Positions 26,344 through 34,648 of a DNA stretch of 64,000 nt are shown one piece after another. The notes under the pieces were generated by a model. It did no database searches, was not told where the DNA came from, and saw only the letters and a program-made list of their open reading frames with translations. Source of the DNA: Sphingomonas hylomeconis. GTDB taxonomy: Bacteria; Pseudomonadota; Alphaproteobacteria; Sphingomonadales; Sphingomonadaceae. The stretch lies in contig NZ_JANQBK010000008.1 of NCBI RefSeq assembly GCF_025370105.1, positions 1 to 64,000 on the forward strand. Direction: 5' to 3'. A program made the translations under genes and the position numbers. Numbering within the stretch: the first letter of the stretch is position 1; every line of letters begins with the position of its first letter.

Positions 26344-26913
26344 ATGCAACTTTGGGTCGGTCTCGGAAATCCCGGTGCGAGCTATGCGCTCAACCGGCAC
26401 AATGTCGGCTTCATGGTCGCCGACACGATCGCCGATCTGTACGACTTTTCACCGCCCAAGAAGCAGTTCCTGGGCTGGACGCAGGAAGGCCGGGTCGGCA
26501 CGGCGAAGATCCTGCTGCTCAAGCCCGCGACGTTCATGAACGAAAGCGGCCGCAGCGTCGGCGAGGCACTGCGCTTCTACAAATTGGGCACCGACGCGCT
26601 GACCGTGTTCCACGACGAGCTCGATCTCGCGCCGTTCAAGGTCAAGGTGAAGACCGGCGGCGGCACTGCGGGGCATAACGGGCTGCGTTCGATCGACCAG
26701 CATCTGGGGCCGGACTTCCGCCGCGTGCGGCTCGGCATCGGCCATCCCGGGCACAAGGACCGCGTGCACGGCTATGTGCTGGGCAATTACGCCAAGGCCG
26801 AGATGGACGCGCTGGCCGAGCTGCTCGGCGCGGTGGCGGCCGAGGCGCCGTGGCTGGCGGCGGGGGACGACGGGCGCTTCATGAGCGACGTGGCGGTACG
26901 CCTGGCTGGCTAG
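26344..26913 (+). CDS. pth: Peptidyl-tRNA hydrolase
   Basis: Pth frees tRNA from peptidyl-tRNA dropped by ribosomes. The N-terminus MQLWVGLGNPGASYALNRHN contains the catalytic His (H19). TFMNESGRSV, FHDELDLAPFKVKVKTGGG and AGHNGLRSIDQHLG are the other family signatures. The length of 189 residues is normal. It sits downstream of rplY as in many alphaproteobacteria. Confidence 0.97.
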   Translation: MQLWVGLGNPGASYALNRHNVGFMVADTIADLYDFSPPKKQFLGWTQEGRVGTAKILLLKPATFMNESGRSVGEALRFYKLGTDALTVFHDELDLAPFKVKVKTGGGTAGHNGLRSIDQHLGPDFRRVRLGIGHPGHKDRVHGYVLGNYAKAEMDALAELLGAVAAEAPWLAAGDDGRFMSDVAVRLAG

Positions 26914-27043
26914 AGCTGCCCATGGGATGCTGTCGACGATTTTCGGCACAATCCGCGCGCGTGCGACCGGCGCGCCGCACTTGATCCTAAATTGGCAGAA
27001 AGCCGCCACCTTGCATGTGGCCTTTCGCGACCAAAGGATTGCC

Positions 27044-28480
27044 ATGTCGAATAAAGCCGTCACCGAGCGCCTGACCTTCATGGGCATGGATCAGCGGCAG
27101 CGTTCGACCCTGTCCAGGGCGCTGCCCCTAGTGTCGACCTTGCTCAGCGGCGCGCTCGACCGGTTCTACAGTTCGGCCCGCGCCACCGCCGAAACATCCG
27201 CCTTCTTCCGCGACGAAGCGCATATGGCCAGGGCCAAGGCCGCCCAGGAAGCGCATTGGAACCGCATTCTCAACGGCGATTTCGACGACGAATTCTACTC
27301 GAGCGTCCGGCGGATCGGATCGGTCCACGCCCGTATCGGGCTGGAACCGCGCTGGTATATCGGCGGCTATGCGCTCGTCATCGAGCATCTGATCGAAGCC
27401 GTCCACAAGGCGCTGTCGCCCTGGCGCAGGATGCTGACGATGTTTCGTGCGCCCGACCCCAGGTCGGTCAGCGTCGCGCTCGTCAAAGCGGCGCTGCTGG
27501 ACATGGAACTGTCGGTATCGATCTATTTCGAAGAGGCGCAGGTCGAGCGCGATGCCGGGATCGCCGCGCTGGAAGGCGCGCTGTCCAGCCTGGCCATGGG
27601 CAATCTGACCGAGGAACTGCACGGTCTTCCCGCAAGCTTCGTCAAACTCGAGCAGAGCTACAATGAAACGCTCGAGAAGATGCGGTCGACGATCGGCGCG
27701 GTCGGCGCGAGCGCCGCGGCGATCCGGGCCGGCTCCGGAGAGATTTCCAACGCGTCGGACGATCTGGCCCGGCGCACCGAAAGCAACGCCGCCAGCATCG
27801 AACAGTCTTCGGCCGCCCTGATACAGATCGACCATCGCATCAAAGCGAGCACCGACTCCGCCGGGCAGACGGTCGAGCGTGCCGACCAGGCAATCAACGC
27901 GGTGCGCGGCGGACGCGAAACCGCCGGCGAGGCCATGCAGGCGATGCATCGCGTGTCGGATAGCGCAAAGGGCATCGACGACGTGATCGAGGGGCTCGAC
28001 AAGATCGCGTTCCAGACCCGCGTGCTCGCGATGAACGCAGCGGTCGAGGCCGGGCGGGCCGGAGAGGCCGGCCGGGGCTTTGCGGTCGTCGCCGACCTCG
28101 TCAGCGCGCTCGCCATGCGCGCCGAGGAGGAAGCAAAACGCGCGCGTGACCAGCTGATGCTGACCCAGACCGACATCATCACCGCGGTTCAGGCGGTCGA
28201 GAAGGTGGATTCGGCGTTCGTCGCCATCACCGCGAACGTGGATGAAGTTCACACGCGCCTGACTGGAATGGTGACAGACAATCTCGCGCAATCGGCGACC
28301 ATTACCGAGATCACCGCCGCCGTCGGTAGCATGGAGCACTCCACGCAGCAGAATGCCGCGATGGTCGAACAGACATCGGCCGCGGCGCGGACGCTGAATG
28401 CCGAAGTCGAGTTGCTTACCCGCCAGACCTCCCTGTTCACGGTAGAGGAGCGCGCGCGGGCGCATCATCGGGTGCATTGA
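27044..28480 (+). CDS. Globin-coupled methyl-accepting chemotaxis-type sensor, soluble
   Basis: The N-terminal 180 residues form a protoglobin sensor domain: RRIGSVHARIGLEPRWYIGG holds the expected heme-proximal histidine (H95). After a helical linker, the C-terminal half is an MCP signalling coiled coil with the hairpin IAFQTRVLAMNAAVEAGRAG then EAGRGFAVVADLVSALA (about residues 316-368). There is no membrane segment, so it is a cytosolic heme sensor, probably for oxygen (HemAT-like). The total is 478 residues. No che genes are nearby, so it may feed a distant pathway. The start is the ATG at 27044, with AAAGGA nearby. Confidence 0.9.
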   Translation: MSNKAVTERLTFMGMDQRQRSTLSRALPLVSTLLSGALDRFYSSARATAETSAFFRDEAHMARAKAAQEAHWNRILNGDFDDEFYSSVRRIGSVHARIGLEPRWYIGGYALVIEHLIEAVHKALSPWRRMLTMFRAPDPRSVSVALVKAALLDMELSVSIYFEEAQVERDAGIAALEGALSSLAMGNLTEELHGLPASFVKLEQSYNETLEKMRSTIGAVGASAAAIRAGSGEISNASDDLARRTESNAASIEQSSAALIQIDHRIKASTDSAGQTVERADQAINAVRGGRETAGEAMQAMHRVSDSAKGIDDVIEGLDKIAFQTRVLAMNAAVEAGRAGEAGRGFAVVADLVSALAMRAEEEAKRARDQLMLTQTDIITAVQAVEKVDSAFVAITANVDEVHTRLTGMVTDNLAQSATITEITAAVGSMEHSTQQNAAMVEQTSAAARTLNAEVELLTRQTSLFTVEERARAHHRVH

Positions 28481-28661
28481 GGGCATCTAAAGCCGGCCCC
28501 GATACCACCCGGACTGCCAGTTTGAATGGCTATCCGCCGGCCCATCGCGCGGCGCGGCAATCGGCCATGGGTGCGCCGGACGCGGACTATGGTCGGGATG
28601 ACGGGGGGCTTCCGGGCGGGTTGTGGTTGAACCGGGCGCGCCGCCGTGCTTGGGACGGGCG

Positions 28662-29264
28662 ATGACCAGCCGATCGCTTTTCGCCACGCGCCTCTATGAG
28701 GGCCAGCTCGCCGACGACACCTTGCTCGCCGATCTCGACCGCTCGTGCCGCGCGTTGAGCGAGGAGGATCTGGCCGGGCGTGCCTGGTCCAAACAGCACG
28801 GCTATCGCGGCTATACCTCCTATGCCTCGCTCGACGACCTGCCGTACCGCGACCCGGCGTTCGGCAATCTGGTGCGGCTGCTCAACAAGCATGTCGCCGC
28901 CTTTGCGAAGGACTGCGCGTTCGATCTCGGCGGGCGGAAGCTGAAGCTCGACAGCCTGTGGGTCAACGTCCTCAAGCCCAAGGGCACGCATAGCGGGCAT
29001 ATCCACCCGCATTCGGTCGTCTCCGGCACGATCTATGTCACGGTGCCGGAAGGTGCCGGCGGGCTCAAGCTGGAGGATCCGCGACTGCCACTGATGATGG
29101 CGGCGCCGACGCCGCTTGCCGACGCGCCGGAAGACGCGCAGCGTTTCGTCTATGTCGCGCCGGCCGCAGGCACGGTGCTGCTATGGGAGAGCTGGCTGCG
29201 GCACGAAGTGCCGGCCGGCAATGCGCGCGAGGACCGGATCAGCATCAGCTTCAACTATCGCTGA
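28662..29264 (+). CDS. 2OG-Fe(II) oxygenase-like protein, TIGR02466 type
   Basis: This 200-residue protein shows the double-stranded beta-helix pattern of the TIGR02466 family. GTHSGHIHPHSVVSGTIYVT carries the HxH iron-binding pair, LLWESWLRHEVPAGN carries the distal His, and DRISISFNYR carries the Arg that would bind 2-oxoglutarate. The substrate is unknown. The ATG at 28662 follows a GGGACGGGC stretch. The 180 bases before it hold no recognisable signal. Confidence 0.82.
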   Translation: MTSRSLFATRLYEGQLADDTLLADLDRSCRALSEEDLAGRAWSKQHGYRGYTSYASLDDLPYRDPAFGNLVRLLNKHVAAFAKDCAFDLGGRKLKLDSLWVNVLKPKGTHSGHIHPHSVVSGTIYVTVPEGAGGLKLEDPRLPLMMAAPTPLADAPEDAQRFVYVAPAAGTVLLWESWLRHEVPAGNAREDRISISFNYR

Positions 29265-29361
29265 ACCATTCGCGATCACACCGCGGGTCGTTGATCGAGT
29301 TTATGGCCGAGGTGGCCCGATCGGCCCAATGTTGCATGCCTGATACGGTTAGGAGTGCACC

Positions 29362-29610
29362 ATGCCCCTGTTTCACTTCAATCTCGCCGATCATGTGCGG
29401 GAGCCGGATATCGAGGGCACCGAACTCTGCGATATTGCCGCCGCGCGGGTCGAGGCGATCGTCTTCGCGGGCGAATATCTGCGCGACAATCCCGCGATCA
29501 TCAACGACGGGCGGGATTTCCGCGTCGAGGTGACCGACGACGGGGGCATGCCGCTATTCACCGTGCGCCTCGAAATGATCGAGGAGCAAGGCTCTGTCGT
29601 TCACCATTGA
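29362..29610 (+). CDS. DUF6894-type small protein
   Basis: An 82-residue acidic protein, MPLFHFNLADHVREPDIEGT followed by ELCDIAAARVEAIVFAGEYL, matches the short DUF6894 family common in sphingomonads and rhizobia. The family has no known function. Its AGGAG ribosome site lies just before the start. A second member, much diverged, lies 125 bases downstream. Both precede a Crp/Fnr regulator, which hints at stress or oxygen response but proves nothing. Confidence 0.75.
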   Translation: MPLFHFNLADHVREPDIEGTELCDIAAARVEAIVFAGEYLRDNPAIINDGRDFRVEVTDDGGMPLFTVRLEMIEEQGSVVHH

Positions 29611-29734
29611 CGACTTGGGTTGCGGCCCGGGATTGCAACAAATATTCCCAACATGCGTTTGTTCACGATTGGCGGGTCGATCGTCACCGCCCATCGCGCG
29701 GGTGCCCGACGCGTTCGCGCCCGTGGGACACATC

Positions 29735-29974
29735 ATGCAGCGATTTTACCTTTGTCTCGTCGAACAGGGCAGAGTGACGGAAGACCTGGAAGGCATGGCG
29801 TTCAGCGATATGGATGCCGCCGCAATCGACGCTATCCGCCAGATCAGAAGCATGTTATCATTGGAGATACTCGAGAACGGCAAGTTCGATCTTGATCGTT
29901 CGATCGAGATTGTCGGCGACGGTGGTGCGAGCCGCCGAATCCCTTTTTCCCAAGCCGTATCCGTCAGTATCTGA
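29735..29974 (+). CDS. Second DUF6894-type small protein
   Basis: This 79-residue protein begins MQRFYLCLVEQGRVTEDLEG, then MAFSDMDAAAIDAIRQIRSM. The arrangement (short aromatic beta strand, D/E-LEG turn, Ala-rich helix) matches its neighbour at 29362, so it is probably a diverged paralogue. Codon use here is less GC-biased than in most genes of the window. No clear Shine-Dalgarno is visible. Function unknown. Confidence 0.6.
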   Translation: MQRFYLCLVEQGRVTEDLEGMAFSDMDAAAIDAIRQIRSMLSLEILENGKFDLDRSIEIVGDGGASRRIPFSQAVSVSI

Positions 29975-30016
29975 CCGGCGATATGGCGATTGTAACAAAT
30001 GTTATGGCGCGGCGAT

Positions 30017-30030
30017 TTGGTCCAGATCAA
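30017..30030. promoter_or_regulatory. FNR/FixK-like box upstream of the Crp/Fnr gene
   Basis: TTGGTCCAGATCAA differs from the FNR/FixK consensus TTGAT-N4-ATCAA at one position. It lies 98 bases before the start of a Crp/Fnr regulator, where autoregulation would place it. A single match can occur by chance. Confidence 0.4.
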
Positions 30031-30127
30031 CGACCCCGCCAGTGACATGATTTAGGCCAGAACCCTCACGGAATAGACCGGCCCCGCGAGGGAGCCAGCC
30101 GACTCTTCCGCCCCTGAGAGGAAGATC

Positions 30128-30892
30128 GTGGTCGACAACAATACCAACTGGCTCGGACAGCGGCTGGGCGCCCGCGGCGTGCTCACCTCTTCCGATCTCG
30201 ACGCGCTGAGCAAATTGCCGCTGACGCAGCGCGAATTCGATCCCGGCCAGTATCTGCTGCGCGAAGGCGACCGGCCGAAAGTCTGTTCGTATCTGAAGAG
30301 CGGCTTCGTCTATCGTCACAAGATCGTCGGCGATGGCGGGCGCCAGATCGTCTCCGTCCATGTGCCGGGCGACTTCGTCGACGCGCAAAATATCCTGCTC
30401 GAACAATCCGATCACAATATCCAGGCGCTGACCGATACGGTGATGCTGATGGTCCCGATCGACGACCTGCTGGCGGTTGCCATGGCGCATCCGGCGATCA
30501 CCAAGGCCTTGTGGCGCGAGACTTTGGTCGAGGCGGCGATCATGCGCGAATGGGTCGCCAATGTCGGCCGGCGCGATGCCCGCGCGCGCACCGCGCACAT
30601 GCTGTGCGAGATGGCGGTGCGGCGCGAGGCCGCTGGCCTGGGGCCGCGCGAGACCTTCGACCTGCCGATGACGCAGGAGCAACTGGGCGACACGCTGGGG
30701 CTGACCGCGGTGCACGTCAACCGCACGCTCAAGACGCTGGAACTGGACGGGCTGATCACGCGCAACAAGCGCTCGGTGACCGTGGCGAACTGGCGCGAAT
30801 TGCGCAGTGTGGGCGATTTCACCGCCAATTACCTGCATCTGACCAATGGCGTCTCGACCTGGAGCGGCGAGAGCCGCAGCGCGCACGACTGA
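30128..30892 (+). CDS. Crp/Fnr-family transcriptional regulator
   Basis: A 254-residue regulator with a cyclic-nucleotide-binding fold (FDPGQYLLREGDRPKVCSYL, VSVHVPGDFVDAQNILL) and a C-terminal winged helix. The recognition region reads MTQEQLGDTLGLTAVHVNRT then LKTLELDGLI. It lacks the N-terminal cysteine cluster of true FNR, with only one Cys at KVCSY, so direct oxygen sensing by Fe-S is unlikely. The GTG start has GAGAGGAAG upstream. An FNR-like box lies in its leader. Targets are unknown. Confidence 0.88.
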   Translation: MVDNNTNWLGQRLGARGVLTSSDLDALSKLPLTQREFDPGQYLLREGDRPKVCSYLKSGFVYRHKIVGDGGRQIVSVHVPGDFVDAQNILLEQSDHNIQALTDTVMLMVPIDDLLAVAMAHPAITKALWRETLVEAAIMREWVANVGRRDARARTAHMLCEMAVRREAAGLGPRETFDLPMTQEQLGDTLGLTAVHVNRTLKTLELDGLITRNKRSVTVANWRELRSVGDFTANYLHLTNGVSTWSGESRSAHD

Positions 30893-30965
30893 GCGAGATC
30901 ATGCACGGCACCGGCCCGCGGTGATAGGCCTGCGTTCGAACGCATGGGCAAACAGGGACGGTTCG

Positions 30966-31145
30966 ATGCCGGAGGACGACAAGACGTATCACGCGCGGCG
31001 TGCAGCGATGCAGCGCGCGCTGGCCGAACGCTGCACCGATCCGGGCATCGCCAAAGCCCATCAGGCGCTTGCCACGCTGCACGACGAGCGCGCCGAGGGC
31101 GGCCCGGTTGCACGGCCGGTGCTGCGCATGGTGATGCCGGGCTGA
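30966..31145 (+). CDS. Small hypothetical protein
   Basis: This 59-residue protein reads MPEDDKTYHARRAAMQRALA, continuing with CTDPGIAKAHQALATLHDER. It is helical and charged, without a signal peptide. The composition and the AHxxLATLHxER pattern suggest a conserved sphingomonad small protein, but I recognise no named family. The start follows closely after the Crp/Fnr gene on the same strand. Confidence 0.55.
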   Translation: MPEDDKTYHARRAAMQRALAERCTDPGIAKAHQALATLHDERAEGGPVARPVLRMVMPG

Positions 31146-31192
31146 CACGGCTGGCAATAGCGCGCCGAACGCTCTATCCCGCGCGCCATGTC

Positions 31193-31217
31193 GCCGGCGC
31201 CGCCGGCTTTTCCTTTT
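31193..31217 (+). terminator. Possible terminator before ychF
   Basis: GCCGGC-GCC-GCCGGC can form a short six-pair hairpin, followed by TTTTCCTTTT. It would end transcripts from the upstream small gene. The stem is short, so confidence is moderate. Confidence 0.45.
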
Positions 31218-31235
31218 GATGGCAAGGCGTGTGAG

Positions 31236-32333
31236 ATGGGTTTCCGTTGTGGTATCGTTGGGCTGCCGAATGTCGGCAAATCGACCCTGTTCAATGCGCT
31301 GACCGAGACCGCGGCGGCGCAGGCGGCGAATTATCCGTTCTGCACGATCGAGCCGAACGTCGGCAATGTCGCGGTGCCCGATCCGCGGCTGCAGCAGTTG
31401 GCGACGATCGCCGGATCGCAGAAGATCATCGAAACGCAGCTGGGCTTTGTCGACATTGCCGGGCTGGTGCGCGGTGCCTCCAAGGGCGAGGGCCTAGGCA
31501 ACCAGTTCCTCGGCAATATCCGCGAAGTCGACGCGATCGTGCACGTGCTGCGCTGCTTCACCGAGACCGACGTGACGCATGTCGAGGGCAAGGTCGATCC
31601 GATCGCCGATGCCGAGACGGTCGAGACCGAGCTGATGCTGTCCGATCTCGAATCGCTCGAGAAGCGCGTGCCGGCGGCGGCCAAGAAGGCGACGCAGGGC
31701 GACAAGGAGGCCAAGATCGCTGCCTCGGTGCTGGGCCAGGCGCTGGACCTGCTGCGCGACGGCAAGCCCGCGCGGCTGACCGTACCCAAGGACGAAGACG
31801 AGGCGCGCGTGTTCGCGCAGGCGCAACTGCTCACCGCCAAGCCGGTGCTGTACGTGTGCAACGTGGACGAGGGCGATGCCGCCAACGGCAATGCGCTGTC
31901 GGCCAAGGTGTTCGAGAAGGCCAAGGCCGAGGGCGCGCAGGCAGTGGTCGTCTCGGCCGCGATCGAGGCCGAGATCGCGACGATGGCGCCGGACGAGCGC
32001 GGCGAATTCCTCGGCGAGCTGGGGCTGGAGGAGACCGGGCTCGCACGCGTGATCACGGCGGGCTATTCGCTGCTCCAGCTGCTCACCTTCTTCACCGTCG
32101 GCCCCAAGGAAACGCGCGCCTGGACGACGCATGTCGGCGCCACCGCGCCGATGGCGGCGGGCGAGATCCACAGCGATTTCGAAAAGGGCTTCATCCGCGC
32201 CGAGACGATCGCGTTCGACGATTTCGTCGCATTGGGCGGGGAATCCAAGGCACGCGAGGCGGGCAAGCTGCGCGCCGAGGGCAAGACCTATGTCGTGCAG
32301 GACGGCGACGTCATGCACTTCCTGCACAGCTGA
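31236..32333 (+). CDS. ychF: Redox-regulated ATPase YchF
   Basis: YchF is an Obg-family P-loop NTPase that prefers ATP and binds ribosomes. MGFRCGIVGLPNVGKSTLFN is the G1 motif. FVDIAGLVRGASKGEGLGNQ is G3, and VCNVDEGDA replaces the NKxD of GTPases, the mark of YchF. The TGS domain is at the C-terminus (SLLQLLTFFTVGPKETRAWT to DGDVMHFLHS). The length of 365 residues is standard. The ATG at 31236 with AAGGCG upstream is preferred over a longer frame from 31188. Confidence 0.97.
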   Translation: MGFRCGIVGLPNVGKSTLFNALTETAAAQAANYPFCTIEPNVGNVAVPDPRLQQLATIAGSQKIIETQLGFVDIAGLVRGASKGEGLGNQFLGNIREVDAIVHVLRCFTETDVTHVEGKVDPIADAETVETELMLSDLESLEKRVPAAAKKATQGDKEAKIAASVLGQALDLLRDGKPARLTVPKDEDEARVFAQAQLLTAKPVLYVCNVDEGDAANGNALSAKVFEKAKAEGAQAVVVSAAIEAEIATMAPDERGEFLGELGLEETGLARVITAGYSLLQLLTFFTVGPKETRAWTTHVGATAPMAAGEIHSDFEKGFIRAETIAFDDFVALGGESKAREAGKLRAEGKTYVVQDGDVMHFLHS

Positions 32334-32334
32334 C

Positions 32335-32718
32335 ATGACGCGGCCGATCGACCGCCTGCTGCTCGGCGTGATCGCGCTGGGCTTCGCGATCGGCTTCATC
32401 ACCCATGCGCTGGATTTCTGGTGGTTCGGCTGGGCGCCGTACACGTTCGGCCCGCCCGCGCTCAACCTGTTCTGGAATGCGCTGGTCGCGCTCGACGCCG
32501 CCGTGCTGGTGCTGCTGGCGCTCGGGCGGCGGCGCTGGGCGCTGGGGCTCGGGCTGGCGATCATGCTGGGCGACGTGGCGGCCAATTCCTATGCCTGGGC
32601 GGGGCTCGGGCTGACCGACTTCGCGCCGGCCCTGGTCGCGCAGAGCGGCTTCCTCGGGCTGCTGCTGGGATCGGTGGGGTTCCTGTGGCCGCGGACAACG
32701 GCTAAGCCCCGGCCATGA
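32335..32718 (+). CDS. Small multi-pass membrane protein
   Basis: This 127-residue protein has four hydrophobic segments (for example LLLGVIALGFAIGFITHALD and AQSGFLGLLLGSVGFLW) and a short basic tail. It starts one base after the ychF stop and overlaps the next gene by 4 bases (ATGA). I recognise no family; the sequence resembles generic DUF-type membrane proteins. Confidence 0.65.
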   Translation: MTRPIDRLLLGVIALGFAIGFITHALDFWWFGWAPYTFGPPALNLFWNALVALDAAVLVLLALGRRRWALGLGLAIMLGDVAANSYAWAGLGLTDFAPALVAQSGFLGLLLGSVGFLWPRTTAKPRP

Positions 32719-33035
32719 TCGCGCGCCTGATCCTCGTGCTGCTGCTCGCCTGCCTCGCCCTGCCCGCGATGGCGGCGGCGCCGTGCCATGACGGATCGAC
32801 CGGCATGGCCGGGATGGCGATGCCGCATGCCATGCCGGCGGCGCCCGAGGAGCATGAGCGCAAGGCGGTGGCCGTACATGCGTGCATGGGCTGCATCCCG
32901 CCGGCGACGTTGCTGCGCGCGGGTCTTGCCGCGCCGCTGCCGCGAGTGGCCGTGCCACCGGCCCGCGCCCTGGTGCGCTTCGATCGCGGGCGGATCTCGC
33001 CGCCGGCCACCCCGCCGCCGCGTCTGGACGCGTGA
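32715..33035 (+). CDS. Small exported Cys/His/Met-rich protein, possibly metal-related
   Basis: A signal peptide, MIARLILVLLLACLALPAMA, is followed by CHDGSTGMAGMAMPHAMPAA and then VHACMGCIPP. Such Met/His runs and the CxxC motif suggest copper binding or sensing, and the next gene also encodes a Met/His-rich envelope protein. The mature part is only about 85 residues and ends in a proline-rich stretch. The metal role is inferred from composition. The start overlaps the previous stop. Confidence 0.6.
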   Translation: MIARLILVLLLACLALPAMAAAPCHDGSTGMAGMAMPHAMPAAPEEHERKAVAVHACMGCIPPATLLRAGLAAPLPRVAVPPARALVRFDRGRISPPATPPPRLDA

Positions 33036-33087
33036 TCGACCGGAGGCCCCGCGCCTCCGCTTCCTCATGCGTTCGACGAAAGATTTG

Positions 33088-34518
33088 ATGATGAAAAGAT
33101 ACCTGCTCGCGGCCGGCGCCGCGATGGCGTGTCCCGTGCCCGTGCTGGCGCAGGCCATGGAGCATGGGCATATGCCTGACGCTGCCCCGCCCCTTACCAC
33201 CCCGGCGGACGCCGGGGCCCAGTCGGGAGACGGCGGTGACCACGCGCAGCACGCGCCAACGACCGCCTTGCCGACTGGGCCCCGGCCTGCGCCGGCGACG
33301 GAAGCGGGGGAAATGGATCATGCCGCGATGGGGCATGACATGGCCGCCATGCCCGGCATGGATATGAACATGATGATGGGGCGGACCGGCTATGCCGCCG
33401 GCTCCGGAACGTCGCGCCTGCCCTCAAACGAGGGGATGATGCGCGGGGTGATGCTGCATCCCGGCGACTGGATGCTGATGCTGCACGGCTATGTGTGGGG
33501 CGCCTATACCGATCAGGGCGGCCCGCGCGGCGACGACATGGCGTTCGTCCAGTCGATGGGCATGATCACCGCGCAGCGCCCGCTGGGCGATGGCGCGCGG
33601 CTGCAGCTGCAGACGATGCTGAGCCTGGAGCCGCTGATGGGCGCGCGCGGCTATCCCAATTTGCTCGCCACCGGCGAGGCGGCGAACGGACGCCCGCTGA
33701 TCGATCGCCAGCATCCGCACGATCTGTTCATGGAATTGTCCGGCCGGATCGATATGGATGTCGCGCCCGACACCAGCGTGTTCCTCTATGGCGGGCCGGT
33801 CGGCGAACCGGCGCTCGGGCCGTCGGCGTTCATGCACCGCAAATCGGCGCAATATCAGCCGCTCTCGCCGATCACGCACCATTGGTTCGACAGCACGCAC
33901 ATCACCTATGGCGTGGTCACGGCGGGCATCTCGGCACCGCGCTTCCAGCTCGAGGCCTCGGCGTTCCGTGGGCGCGAGCCGGACGAGCATCGCTGGGGGA
34001 TCGAGACACCGAAACTCGATTCGTGGAGCGTGCGCGGCACCTGGACGCCCTCCTCCGCCTGGGCGGTGCAGGCGAGCTATGGCTGGCTCAAATCGCCCGA
34101 GGAACTGGAGCCCGACAGCAACGAGCGGCGCACCACCGCGAGCGTACATTACGCCACCGGCCCGCTGACCACGACCTTCGCCTTTTCGAACAAGGACAAG
34201 GGGCCGGGGCGGACGCTGACCGCGTGGCTGGGCGAGGCGAATTACGATCTGAGCGCGCACCACAGTGTGTTCGGGCGGGTCGAGAATGTCGCCAATGACG
34301 AGCTGTTTCCCGACGAGGACGATCCGCTGCACGATCGCCGCTTCCGCGTGACCAAGCTGGAGGGCGGTTATGCCTATCGCCTGCCGGTCGCCGGGCCGGT
34401 CGGGCTGGCGGTCGGCGGTGCGGTTGGCACCTATCTGCTGCCCGACGCGCTGGATGCGGCCTATGGCAAGATGCCGGTGAGTTTCACGCTGTTCGCGAAG
34501 CTGATGCTGGGGCAATAG
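33088..34518 (+). CDS. Met/His-rich outer-membrane beta-barrel protein with in-frame repeat
   Basis: After a signal peptide (MMKRYLLAAGAAMACPVPVLAQA) come the metal-type runs MEHGHMPD and MDHAAMGHDMAAMPGMDMNM. Between them, residues about 37-71 (TTPADAGAQSGDGGDHAQHA and so on) are encoded by a palindromic repeat. The rest alternates in barrel fashion (GDWMLMLHGYVWGAYTDQGG, IDRQHPHDLFMELSGRID, VSFTLFAKLMLGQ). Similar barrels occur beside copper-resistance genes, so copper handling is a reasonable guess. It has 476 residues; ATGs at 33067, 33088 and 33091 are all possible starts. Confidence 0.75.
   Translation: MMKRYLLAAGAAMACPVPVLAQAMEHGHMPDAAPPLTTPADAGAQSGDGGDHAQHAPTTALPTGPRPAPATEAGEMDHAAMGHDMAAMPGMDMNMMMGRTGYAAGSGTSRLPSNEGMMRGVMLHPGDWMLMLHGYVWGAYTDQGGPRGDDMAFVQSMGMITAQRPLGDGARLQLQTMLSLEPLMGARGYPNLLATGEAANGRPLIDRQHPHDLFMELSGRIDMDVAPDTSVFLYGGPVGEPALGPSAFMHRKSAQYQPLSPITHHWFDSTHITYGVVTAGISAPRFQLEASAFRGREPDEHRWGIETPKLDSWSVRGTWTPSSAWAVQASYGWLKSPEELEPDSNERRTTASVHYATGPLTTTFAFSNKDKGPGRTLTAWLGEANYDLSAHHSVFGRVENVANDELFPDEDDPLHDRRFRVTKLEGGYAYRLPVAGPVGLAVGGAVGTYLLPDALDAAYGKMPVSFTLFAKLMLGQ
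33195..33298. repeat. Palindromic repeat, family E (copy 1), inside a barrel gene
   Basis: The left end CCCCGGCGGACGCCGGGG is a hairpin followed by CCCAGTCGG. The right end has CCGACTGGG followed by CCCCGGCCTGCGCCGG. The CCCAGTCGG and CCGACTGGG arms pair. The same layout recurs at 63895-64000. Here it is read as coding sequence between two Met/His-rich segments, with no stop or frameshift. Confidence 0.85.
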
Positions 34519-34531
34519 CGCCTTCTCCCGA

Positions 34532-34648
34532 CCGTCATCCCGGACTTGATCCGGGATCCAACTCTATCCTTGGTGAAGGCTCGCCGCATGCTCACAGAAG
34601 TTCGCGCCAAGAGGATGGTTGGATCCCGGACCAAGTCCGGGATGACGG
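34532..34648. repeat. Palindromic repeat, family F (copy 1), overlapping a gene start
   Basis: The left end CCGTCATCCCGGACTTGATC and right end CCAAGTCCGGGATGACGG are inverted copies, with inner GGGATCC and GGATCCC arms. The right arm overlaps the 5' end of the following lipoprotein gene and contains both candidate ATG codons or lies next to them. The left arm begins 14 bases after the barrel gene stop. Confidence 0.85.

Noticed and set aside
26927..27043. Upstream extension of the globin sensor to 26927 and a sigma-54 promoter there
   Set aside because: The extension lacks family similarity, and the GG and GC elements are spaced wrongly for sigma-54.
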